A program made the translations under genes and the position numbers. This document shows, in pieces, positions 42,468-50,115 of a DNA stretch of 64,000 nt. The DNA is taken from the NCBI RefSeq assembly GCF_021431925.1, contig NZ_CP090371.1:682001-746000 (forward strand), read 5' to 3'. The notes under the pieces were generated by a model. That model saw nothing but the letters and a program-made list of their open reading frames with translations, did not search any database and was not told the origin of the DNA. This DNA is from Halobaculum sp. CBA1158 (GTDB lineage: Archaea > Halobacteriota > Halobacteria > Halobacteriales > Haloferacaceae). Every line of letters starts with the position of its first letter. Position 1 is the first letter of the stretch.

Positions 42468-43481
42468 TTACTCGCCGTCCGCGTCCGCGACCTTCACCAC
42501 CTGCTTTCCGACGTTCTCGCCCTCGAACAGCCCCAGGAACGCGTCGGGAGCGTTCTCCAGTCCCTCGGTGACGGTCTCGCGGTACTGGAGGTCGCCGCCT
42601 GCGACGAGGCCGGCGAGGTGTTCGGTCGCCTCGCGGAAGCGCGGGGAGAAATCGCGCACGAGCAGCCCCTCGACGCGGGCGCGGGTCTCGATGAGCTTGC
42701 CGAGCTTCCGCGGGCCGGTGGGGAGCTCCTCGTCGTTGTACAGCGCGATCTGGCCGCAGATCGCGACGCGGGCGTCGACGTTCAGCCGCCCCCACACGGC
42801 GTCGGTGACCGGGCCGCCGACGTTGTCGTAGTACACGTCGACGCCGTCGGCGACCGCGTCGAGGCGCGCCCCCACGTCCTCCTCCTTGTAGTTGATCGCG
42901 GCGGTGAAGCCCAGATCCTCCGTGAGCCAGTCGCACTTCTCGTCGCTGCCGGCGATGCCGACGACGTTCGCGCCCTGGAGTTCGCCCAGTTGGCCGACGA
43001 CGGAGCCGACCGCGCCGGCGGCCCCGGAGACGACCATCCAGTCGTCGGCCTTCGGCTCGGCGACCTCGCGCGTGCCGAAGTAGGCCGTGCGGCCGGGCAT
43101 GCCGAGCACCCCGAGTGCTGTGGAGACCGGCAGGTCGCCGGTGTCGACGGGCGTCAGATCGGAGCCGTCCGCGGTCGCGTACTCGGCCCACGGGAGGTTG
43201 CCGACGACGGTGTCGCCGGCCTCGAACCCCGCGCCGTTGGACTCGACGACCTCACAGACCGCGCCGCCGCGGAGGGGGTCGCCCACCTCCCACGGGTCGG
43301 CGTACGACTCGCCGGCGCGCATCCGGTCGCGCATGTACGGGTCGACCGAGAGGTACAGCACCCGCACGAGCGCCTCGCCGGGGGACGGTCTGGGTCGCTC
43401 GACATCGCGGAGGTCGAACGTGTCCGTGCTCGGGACGCCCTCGGGTCGCTTCGCGAGGTGGAAGCGCCTGTTGTCGGACAT
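42468..43481 (-). CDS. NADP-dependent oxidoreductase of the MDR leukotriene-B4-dehydrogenase type
   Basis: This 337-aa zinc-free medium-chain reductase has LSVDPYMRDRMR in the N-terminal domain and a Rossmann motif AAGAVGSVVGQLGELQGANVVGIAGS. YYDNVGGPVTDAVWGRLN and ARVAICGQIALYN follow. It reduces activated double bonds or quinones with NADPH (YncB/PGR-like). The start ATG at 43481 is chosen because the conserved NRRFHLAKRPEG follows; the frame upstream is Arg-rich and not conserved. Confidence 0.92.
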   Translation of the reverse strand: MSDNRRFHLAKRPEGVPSTDTFDLRDVERPRPSPGEALVRVLYLSVDPYMRDRMRAGESYADPWEVGDPLRGGAVCEVVESNGAGFEAGDTVVGNLPWAEYATADGSDLTPVDTGDLPVSTALGVLGMPGRTAYFGTREVAEPKADDWMVVSGAAGAVGSVVGQLGELQGANVVGIAGSDEKCDWLTEDLGFTAAINYKEEDVGARLDAVADGVDVYYDNVGGPVTDAVWGRLNVDARVAICGQIALYNDEELPTGPRKLGKLIETRARVEGLLVRDFSPRFREATEHLAGLVAGGDLQYRETVTEGLENAPDAFLGLFEGENVGKQVVKVADADGE

Positions 43482-43668
43482 GGACTGTACGACGAGCGCC
43501 CGGCGCGTAACCCTTCGGGAACGGGGGACCGCGTGCCGGGGGTTTCCGGACGACCGCGTGCCGGGGGTTTCGGGGCGATCGCACGTTCGAGGTCTCCGGG
43601 GGACGGTTCCGGCGGGCCGGGTCGCCGACGGCAGGGCGCTTATTGCCTCCCGCGAGCAACTCGTCGCC

Positions 43669-44484
43669 ATGACCGGACTCGCGCTCGACTCCACCCAACT
43701 CGACCGCTACTCGCGCCACATCATCCTCGACGAGGTCGGCCCCGCGGGCCAGCAGGCGCTGCTTTCGGGATCGGCGCTCGTCGTCGGCGCGGGCGGGCTG
43801 GGGTCACCGGCGATCCAGTACCTCGCGGCGGCGGGCGTCGGTCGCCTCGGCATCGCCGACGACGACGCCGTCGAGCGCTCGAACCTCCAGCGCCAGATCG
43901 TCCACGCCGACGCCGACGTGGGCAGGCCGAAGGCAGAGTCGGCCGCCGACTACGTCCGCGACCTCAACCCCGACGTGGACGTGGACGTGTACGAGACGCG
44001 CGTCGAACCGGACAACGCCGGCGACCTGATCGCGGAATACGACGTGGTCGTCGACGCCTCCGACAACTTCCGGACCCGGTATCTCGTCAACGACGTGGCG
44101 CGCCTGCACGACACGCCCGTCGCCCACGGCTCCATCTACAAGTTCGAGGGACAGGTGACGACGCTGACGCCGGAGGGTCCCTGCTACCGGTGTCTGTTCC
44201 CCGAGGCTCCCGAGCCGGGCGAGATCCCCGACTGCGCGACGACGGGCGTGCTCGGCGTGCTCCCGGGGACCGTCGGCTGCATCCAAGCGACCGAGGCGGT
44301 GAAACTCCTGCTGGAGCAGGGGGAGGTGCTCGAGGGGCGACTCCTCTTTTACGACGCGATGGACATGACCTTCGAGACGGTGCCGTACCGCCCGAACCCC
44401 GACTGCCCCGTCTGTGGCGACGACCCGATCGACTCCATCGAGGGCGTCGAGTACGCCGACGGCTGCGGGATCTCCGCCGACTGA
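43669..44484 (+). CDS. ubaA: SAMP-activating E1-like enzyme UbaA (MoeB/ThiF family)
   Basis: This 271-aa adenylyltransferase has the ATP site GAGGLG (residues 40-45). Zinc cysteines are in CYRC (172, 175) and CPVC (246, 249), and the catalytic cysteine is Cys189 (IPDCATTGVLG). In Haloferax volcanii UbaA activates SAMP carriers for protein conjugation, molybdopterin synthesis and tRNA thiolation. NcsA, its partner for tRNA thiolation, is encoded at 24.9 kb. No rhodanese domain is attached. Confidence 0.93.
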   Translation: MTGLALDSTQLDRYSRHIILDEVGPAGQQALLSGSALVVGAGGLGSPAIQYLAAAGVGRLGIADDDAVERSNLQRQIVHADADVGRPKAESAADYVRDLNPDVDVDVYETRVEPDNAGDLIAEYDVVVDASDNFRTRYLVNDVARLHDTPVAHGSIYKFEGQVTTLTPEGPCYRCLFPEAPEPGEIPDCATTGVLGVLPGTVGCIQATEAVKLLLEQGEVLEGRLLFYDAMDMTFETVPYRPNPDCPVCGDDPIDSIEGVEYADGCGISAD

Positions 44485-44624
44485 GGCGGTTCTGCTGACT
44501 GAGGCGGTTCTCCGACTGAGACGAATCCGCCGACTAGGGTACCTCCGCCGACCGACGGCGGCCGGCCGACCGCCGCCTCGCCGCGTTCGGACCGTTTTTG
44601 CCGCCCGGCGTCGGATCCGAGAGC

Positions 44625-44714
44625 ATGCACGCACACGTCGCCGACGGAGCCGTCGCCCCCGCAACCCGGACCGCCCACGTCGCCGGCGCGGACCGGCGGG
44701 GGGCCGACGGGTGA
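44625..44714 (+). CDS. Possible 29-aa leader peptide upstream of the thioesterase
   Basis: An ATG at 44625 opens a 29-codon frame (MHAHVADGAV at the start) that ends TGA overlapping the GTG of the thioesterase gene (GTGA). A T-rich stretch (CCGTTTTTGCCG) lies about 25 nt upstream, so translation coupling is possible. The sequence is Ala/His/Arg-rich and could be chance; I only mention it. Confidence 0.2.
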   Translation: MHAHVADGAVAPATRTAHVAGADRRGADG

Positions 44715-45154
44715 GCGTCGCCGACCTGCTCAACGGGATGCCGTTCGCCGACCACATGGGGATTGAGGTCGTCGAGGCCGCCGACGGCGAGGCGGTCGTC
44801 GACCTCCCGCTGACCGAGGACCTCTCCTCGGTTCCCGGTCGCCGGATCGCCCACGGCGGCGTCACGTACGCGCTCGCGGACGCGGCCGCCGGCGCGGCGG
44901 TCATCTCCCTGCACCACAAGCCGACGCCGACCGTCGACATGCGGATCGATTACCTCGCGCCCGCGACCGACGACCTCCGGGCGGAGGCGACGGTCATCCG
45001 CGACGGCGGCAGCGTCGCCACGGCGGACGTCCGTATCGAGGACGCCGACGGCGTCCACGTCGCCGACGCCCGCGGGACGTTCAAGACCGCCGGCGGCGAC
45101 GACGACGGCGGCGCGTGGGGCGTCACCCCCGGTGACGACTCGCTCGCCGAGTAG
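44711..45154 (+). CDS. PaaI-family acyl-CoA thioesterase
   Basis: This 147-aa hotdog-fold protein has MPFADHMGIEVVEAADG in the N-terminal part. The active-site helix is HGGVTYALADAAAGAAV, with the catalytic Asp in LADAAAG, followed by PTVDMRIDYLAPA. It would hydrolyse CoA thioesters such as phenylacetyl-CoA. The GTG at 44711 is used; ATG at 44738 (MPFADHM) is an alternative. It ends in an acidic tail (GDDDGGAWGV). It lies downstream of ubaA. Confidence 0.88.
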   Translation: MSVADLLNGMPFADHMGIEVVEAADGEAVVDLPLTEDLSSVPGRRIAHGGVTYALADAAAGAAVISLHHKPTPTVDMRIDYLAPATDDLRAEATVIRDGGSVATADVRIEDADGVHVADARGTFKTAGGDDDGGAWGVTPGDDSLAE

Positions 45155-45249
45155 CACGGGGATCGGCGACACGCCGGTCGAGGCCGCCGGGTACTGAGAC
45201 GCGACGGAACCGCGAACCGCCGTCGCCAGCGAGACTGGCGACGACGACT

Positions 45250-45330
45250 CTGTCGGCGACGAGCCCGTGGGTGGCGACGACCCTACCGACGACGACCCCA
45301 CCGACGACGAACCCGTGGGTGACGACATCC
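45250..45330 (+). repeat. Acidic codon repeat downstream of the thioesterase gene
   Basis: A stretch made of GACGACGA/CCCACCGACGAC units reads, in the frame starting at 45252, as GDEPVGGDDPTDDDPTDDEP. The frame is closed upstream by TGA at 45195, and it opens into an Arg-rich end. The unit GAGCCCGTGGGTGGCGACGAC (45261) recurs in altered form at 45309. It could be a relic coding end or a repeat expansion. Confidence 0.4.
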
Positions 45331-45422
45331 CGGCGTCCCGTCGGACCGCCCGACGGAATCGTGTCCTCTCGGCACGGACGGGTCACCGACGGCGTGGGAC
45401 CGTGCGTCGTCGTTGACGAAAT

Positions 45423-45430
45423 TTTTATAT
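45423..45430 (+). promoter_or_regulatory. TATA box of the TFB gene
   Basis: TTTTATAT lies 18-25 nt before the first in-frame ATG (45448). If transcription starts near 45450-45455, the second ATG (45502) would be the first complete start. This is the clearest TATA-like site in the region. Confidence 0.6.
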
Positions 45431-45501
45431 GCTTCAAGACACTAACAATGAGTGAAGAACACGGTATCGAGCGGCGAGCAACGCGATTCGGAGCCATCTA
45501 C

Positions 45502-46656
45502 ATGACACAGACCACACGCCACGAGGGACGCGAGGGAGAGTCGGAATCGACCGGAAGCGACGGGAAGCGATCGGCGTGGACCGACAGTCGAGAGCGCGAG
45601 CGAGAGTCGACCGAGGAGTCGGTTCGGACCTGTCCCGAGTGCGGCGGCGAGGTCGTCGCCGACGAGGGGCGCGCGGAGACGGTGTGTCGCGACTGCGGAC
45701 TCGTCGTGGAGGCCGACGAGATCGACCGCGGCCCCGAGTGGCGCGCCTTCGACGCGAGCGAGAAGGACCAGAAGTCTCGCGTGGGCGCGCCGACGACCAC
45801 GATGATGCACGACAAGGGGCTGTCGACGAACATCGGCTGGCAGGACAAGGACGCCTACGGCAACAGCCTCTCGGGGAACCAGCGCCGGAAGATGCAGCGG
45901 CTCCGCACGTGGAACGAGCGCTTCCGCACGCGCGACTCCAAGGAGCGCAACCTCAAGCAGGCGCTCGGCGAGATCGAGCGGATGGCGTCGGCGCTGGGGC
46001 TCCCTGAGAGCGTCCGCGAGACCGCCTCCGTCATCTACCGACAGGCGCTCGAGGACGACCTCCTCCCCGGTCGCTCCATCGAGAGCATCGCCACAGCGAG
46101 TCTGCACGCGGCCGCCCGGATCGGGACTGTGCCGCGCTCCATCGACGAGATGGCGCGCGTCTCGCGGGTCGACGAGGAGTCGTTCAAGCGGGCGTACCGC
46201 TACATCGTCCGCGAGCTGGGCCTGGAGGTCCAGCCGGCGGACCCGCTCGAGTACCTCCCGCGGTACGCCTCCGAACTGGGCGTCCCCGACGAGACCGAGC
46301 GGTTGGCGCGCGAGCTGCTGGAGACGGCCAAGGAGGAGAACGTTCACTCGGGCAAGTCGCCGGTCGGACTCGCGGCGGCGGCCCTGTACGCCGCCGGCGT
46401 GTTGACGAACCGCGACCTCACGCAGGCGACCGTGAGCGAGGCGACCGACATGTCGGAGGTCACGATCCGCAATCGGTATCAGGAGCTGCTGGCGGCCGCC
46501 GAGCGCGGCCCGTCGCCGGGTACCGATTCCCACGTGGACGCGACAGCCGATGCGAGCGCCGACGACGGAGCCGACCCCGCGGCGAGCGACGCCGACGCCA
46601 ACGCCGACACCGCCGCGACGGACACCGACGCCGATACTGTCGCAGCCGACGCCTGA
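45502..46656 (+). CDS. tfb: Transcription initiation factor TFB
   Basis: This 384-aa archaeal TFIIB homologue has an acidic/charged leader, an N-terminal zinc ribbon with CPEC and CRDC (about residues 42-65), and a B-reader/linker segment with GPEWRAFDASEKDQKSRVGAP. Two cyclin-fold repeats contact TBP and the BRE. Haloarchaea encode several TFBs with different regulons; which one this is cannot be told. The C-terminal Asp/Ala/Thr tail (DADANADTAATD) is typical of expansions in this genome. ATG at 45448 would add 18 residues; a GGAG lies before 45502. Confidence 0.93.
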   Translation: MTQTTRHEGREGESESTGSDGKRSAWTDSRERERESTEESVRTCPECGGEVVADEGRAETVCRDCGLVVEADEIDRGPEWRAFDASEKDQKSRVGAPTTTMMHDKGLSTNIGWQDKDAYGNSLSGNQRRKMQRLRTWNERFRTRDSKERNLKQALGEIERMASALGLPESVRETASVIYRQALEDDLLPGRSIESIATASLHAAARIGTVPRSIDEMARVSRVDEESFKRAYRYIVRELGLEVQPADPLEYLPRYASELGVPDETERLARELLETAKEENVHSGKSPVGLAAAALYAAGVLTNRDLTQATVSEATDMSEVTIRNRYQELLAAAERGPSPGTDSHVDATADASADDGADPAASDADANADTAATDTDADTVAADA

Positions 46657-46754
46657 GTCGCCGCGTGTCAACCCCGGAGACCCACGGTTCGGACGGGGAC
46701 GCCGGTTCTTCCCGAAAGATAACGCTTTTCGGCGGTCCCTCGGTAGCTCGGGGT

Positions 46755-47891
46755 ATGTCCGACGAACTCAAGCGGGGACTGGAGGGCGTCCTCGTCGCCG
46801 AGTCCGACCTCAGCTACATCGACGGTGACGAGGGCAAGCTCGTCTACCGCGGCTACGCCATCGAGGACCTCGCCGAGCACGCCTCCTACGAGGAGACGCT
46901 GTATCTCCTCTGGAACGGGGAGCTCCCCACCGAGTCGGAGCTATCGGCGTTCGAGGAGGCGATGGCCGCCGAGCGTGACCTCGACGACGACACGCTTGAG
47001 ACGGTCACGCGCCTCGCGGAGGCCGACGAGGAGCCGATGGCGGCGATGCGCACCGCGGCCTCGGTGCTGTCTGGCGCGGACCCGGACGCCGACGCCGACC
47101 CGACCGACCCCGAGGCGAACGTCCGCAAGGCGCGCCGGATCACGGCGAAGCTGCCGACGGCGCTGGCGGCGTTCGCGCGCGTCCGCGACGGCGACGAGCC
47201 GGTCGCGCCGCGGGAGGATCTGGGCCACGCCGAGAACTTCTTGTACATGCTCAACGGCGAGGTGCCCGACGAGGTCACCGCCGACGTGTTCGACCAGGCG
47301 CTCGTGCTCCACGCCGACCACGGGCTCAACGCCTCCACGTTCTCGGCGACGGTGACGGCCTCGACGCTCGCGGACATGCACTCGGCGGTCACCTCCGCCG
47401 TCGGCACGCTCTCGGGCAGCCTCCACGGCGGGGCGAACGCGAACGTGATGCGGATGCTCCAGGAGATCGACGAGGCCGACTCCGAGCCCGTCGAGTGGGT
47501 GAAGCAGGCGCTCGAGGAGGGCCGCCGCGTCGCCGGGTTCGGCCACCGCGTGTACAACGTGAAGGACCCGCGCGCGAAGATCCTCGGCGACCGCTCTGAG
47601 GCGCTGGGCGAGGCCGCCGGCGACCGCAAGTGGTACGAGATGAGCGTCGCGATCGAGGAGTTCATGGCCGAGGAGAAGGGCCTCGCGCCCAACGTCGACT
47701 TCTACTCGGCGACGACGTACTACCAGATGGACATCCCGATCGACATCTACACCCCCATCTTCGCGATCTCGCGGGTCGGCGGGTGGGCCGCGCACGTGAT
47801 GGAGCAGTTCGAGGACAACCGCCTGATCCGGCCGCGTGCCCGCTACGTGGGCGAGAAAGACGCCGAGTGGGTTCCGATCGGCGAGCGGTAG
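46755..47891 (+). CDS. citZ: Citrate synthase
   Basis: This 378-aa enzyme condenses oxaloacetate and acetyl-CoA to citrate. The catalytic triad is visible: His224 (GSLHGGANANV), His264 (GFGHRVYNVKDPRAK) and Asp315 (VDFYSATTYY). Residues 108-120 are an acidic DPDADADPTDPE insert. ATG at 46755 gives the usual SDELKRGLEGV N terminus. Its last 23 codons, with the stop, are duplicated about 235 bp downstream (48055-48126). Confidence 0.96.
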   Translation: MSDELKRGLEGVLVAESDLSYIDGDEGKLVYRGYAIEDLAEHASYEETLYLLWNGELPTESELSAFEEAMAAERDLDDDTLETVTRLAEADEEPMAAMRTAASVLSGADPDADADPTDPEANVRKARRITAKLPTALAAFARVRDGDEPVAPREDLGHAENFLYMLNGEVPDEVTADVFDQALVLHADHGLNASTFSATVTASTLADMHSAVTSAVGTLSGSLHGGANANVMRMLQEIDEADSEPVEWVKQALEEGRRVAGFGHRVYNVKDPRAKILGDRSEALGEAAGDRKWYEMSVAIEEFMAEEKGLAPNVDFYSATTYYQMDIPIDIYTPIFAISRVGGWAAHVMEQFEDNRLIRPRARYVGEKDAEWVPIGER

Positions 47892-48185
47892 GCGGGTCCG
47901 TTTCCCTCGTCCGCGAGCGAACGCGAGCGGACGGCCGACGACCGAGCGACGGGCGGCGGAGCCGCCCGCAGCGAGGGCGGAGTGCTTTTGATCCACGTTT
48001 TGCCGAGCGAGTGACCGCGGGGAACGAGCGCAGCGCAAAACGTGGGTGTGTGATCGCCTGATCCGGCCGCGTGCCCGCTACGTGGGCGAGAAAGACGCCG
48101 AGTGGGTTCCGATCGGCGAGCGGTAGGCGGGTCCGTTTCCCTCGTCCGCGAGCGACTGCGAGCGGACGGCCGACGACCGAGCGAC
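47820..48185 (+). repeat. Direct repeat of the citrate synthase 3' end (131 bp, two copies)
   Basis: Positions 47820-47950 (last 23 codons of citrate synthase, stop and 59 bp after it) recur at 48055-48185 with two mismatches (129/131). Between them (47951-48054) is a 104-bp segment holding a GGGCGGC-GGA-GCCGCCC hairpin at 47951-47967 and an inverted repeat CCACGTTTTGC (47993-48003) / GCAAAACGTGG (48035-48045). The second copy keeps the frame and stop of the enzyme but no start codon. Confidence 0.9.
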
Positions 48186-48265
48186 TTCTCGCGACGATCC
48201 CGACCGAGACGCGTGATCGCACGGGTCTGAGAAACGGTTATCTCCTCAGCGGGAGTATCGTGTGT

Positions 48266-48526
48266 ATGGATCTGAAGATCAGAACCCCCCAAAGCGACGA
48301 CTACAGCGAGTACGCCGAGAAGGTCCGAAGCGGGGCCCGAACCCGCGCCGGCGAGCGCGGCGCGCTCGTGCGCCACGAGGTCGGCGACCGCATGTTCGAC
48401 CTCATGACCGACTACTTCCCCGAGGAGTACGCGGCCCGCCGCCGCGGCGAACTCGCCCGCGCGTTCGGTGCCGGCCTCGCGGTCGGCTTCCTCGGGCGCG
48501 AACTCGTCCGCTACGCGCGTCGCTGA
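48266..48526 (+). CDS. Conserved hypothetical protein, 86 aa
   Basis: This small soluble protein has the N terminus MDLKIRTPQSDDYSEYAEKV, a middle MFDLMTDYFPEEYAARRRGELARAF and a glycine-rich end helix (GLAVGFLGRELVRY). The amphipathic C-terminal helix could touch the membrane. It follows the citrate synthase duplication and is convergent with the first MATE gene. I do not recognise a named family. Confidence 0.62.
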   Translation: MDLKIRTPQSDDYSEYAEKVRSGARTRAGERGALVRHEVGDRMFDLMTDYFPEEYAARRRGELARAFGAGLAVGFLGRELVRYARR

Positions 48527-48589
48527 GGCGACCCTTCTGCGGCGACGACCGCCGACCGAGTCCGTGCCGACCTCTCACGACGCGACCGA

Positions 48590-50032
48590 CTACCTGTCCG
48601 AGCCGACGCTCCCGCGCTCGTCGAGCATGGTCTGCGCGCGGCCCACCCAGTCGGTCCGAACGAGGCCCCAGGCCGTCACGGCGAGCATGAGCGCATAGCA
48701 GGCGAACTGGCCGGCGTAGGCGGCCCCGATCCCCCAGCCGGCGAGTTCGTACAGCCCCCACGAGACGCCGACGTAGCCGCCGAACATCCCGACGACCCGC
48801 GAGGCCAACGGGACCCGCGTCTCCCCGGCGGCGTCGAGTGACGCCGACGCGACGACGTTCGTGATCCCGAGCACGCCCGAGAGGCCGAGCACGGTGACGA
48901 ACGGCGTCGCCGCCGCGGCCACCGCCGGGTCCGCCGCGAGCAAGCCGGCGATCGGTGCCGCCGCGAGCGCGACGCCGCCCCCGAGCACCAGCGCGATCGC
49001 GCCCCCGAGAACGACAAGCGCGGTCGCGATCCGCGCGGCCGGGAGCCCCGCCTCGTCGCCGCCGACATCCTCGCGAGCGGCGGCGCGCTCGCCGAGGCGC
49101 TGGCCGACGACGATGCTCGCGCCGCGACCGACGCCGCTGCCGACGGGCGACAGCACCTGCGTGTACACCCGCCACGCGAGCTGGTAGCCGGCGTTCGCGG
49201 CCGTCCCGAACTGCAGCACCAGCGTGTTGAACGGGAACACCGCGACGGCCGTGACGAGGCCCGCGGCGCTCTGTGGGACGCCGATACGGACGATCTGACG
49301 AGCGATCGTCGGATCGCGCGGCCGGACGAACCCCACGGGACCGCGCAGGTGGGTGTAGCCGACGAGCACGAGCGACCGGCCGGTCATGGCGACGAGCGAG
49401 GCGGCCCCGATGCCGACGATCCCCAGGCGGGGCGCGCCGAGCAGTCCGAGCCCGAACACCAACGAGGCGGCGGCGTTGAACACCGACGCGGGAACCGACA
49501 CGTACGTCGGCGTTCGGGTGTCGCCGGTGGCCTCCAGGGTCGCGCTCGACACGGCCGCAAGCGCCCCAAGCGGCATCGGGATCGAGACGAGCGCGAGGTA
49601 GCGCGCCCCCTCGCGGGCGGACTCGGCGTCGGCCCCGACGAGCCCGAGCACCGCCTCGCCGAGGCCGATCCCGACGAGCGCGAACGGAAGCGTCACCAGC
49701 GCCGCGAGGACCGCGGCCTGCGTGAACGCCTCGTCGCGGTTGGCGTCGGCCCCGGCACCGGTGTCCTGGCTCGTCAGCGTCGCCGACGCGCCGACGACGC
49801 CGCCGCTGGCGCGGAACGGGAGCGAGGCGAAGAGGTCCGCGATGCCGAGTCCGACGACCGCCGCCGGCGACAGCGCCGCCGAGATGACCACGTCGGTCGT
49901 CCGCATGAGCTGACCGACCCCGTTTCGGGCCGTCACCGGGACGCCGAGTCCGAGGGCCCGCCGCCAGGTCGCGTACCATCCGTCGGGGAGGGCGTCGTCG
50001 AGGCCGGCGGCGACTCGAGATCGGGGGGACAC
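48590..50032 (-). CDS. MATE-family efflux transporter (copy 1)
   Basis: This 480-aa multidrug/toxin exporter has about 12 helices in two halves. The N-half has RTTDVVISAALSPAAVVGLGIADL and the C-half TAVAVFPFNTLVLQFGTAANAGYQL. It would export cationic drugs or metabolites with Na+ or H+. It lies 83 nt past the start of the second MATE gene on the same strand, so the two may be one transcript. Start is GTG at 50032. Confidence 0.9.
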   Translation of the reverse strand: MSPRSRVAAGLDDALPDGWYATWRRALGLGVPVTARNGVGQLMRTTDVVISAALSPAAVVGLGIADLFASLPFRASGGVVGASATLTSQDTGAGADANRDEAFTQAAVLAALVTLPFALVGIGLGEAVLGLVGADAESAREGARYLALVSIPMPLGALAAVSSATLEATGDTRTPTYVSVPASVFNAAASLVFGLGLLGAPRLGIVGIGAASLVAMTGRSLVLVGYTHLRGPVGFVRPRDPTIARQIVRIGVPQSAAGLVTAVAVFPFNTLVLQFGTAANAGYQLAWRVYTQVLSPVGSGVGRGASIVVGQRLGERAAAREDVGGDEAGLPAARIATALVVLGGAIALVLGGGVALAAAPIAGLLAADPAVAAAATPFVTVLGLSGVLGITNVVASASLDAAGETRVPLASRVVGMFGGYVGVSWGLYELAGWGIGAAYAGQFACYALMLAVTAWGLVRTDWVGRAQTMLDERGSVGSDR

Positions 50033-50115
50033 GGCGGTCGGGCGGGGGCGTCGGACTTGTAGCTATCGGAGCGGTGTCACTCCGTCCCGATGCACTCCCA
50101 CGCGGCGGCGCGGGG

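Noticed and set aside
45250-45330. CRISPR-like repeat
   Set aside because: Units are short, degenerate and continuous without spacers; it is a codon-type repeat.
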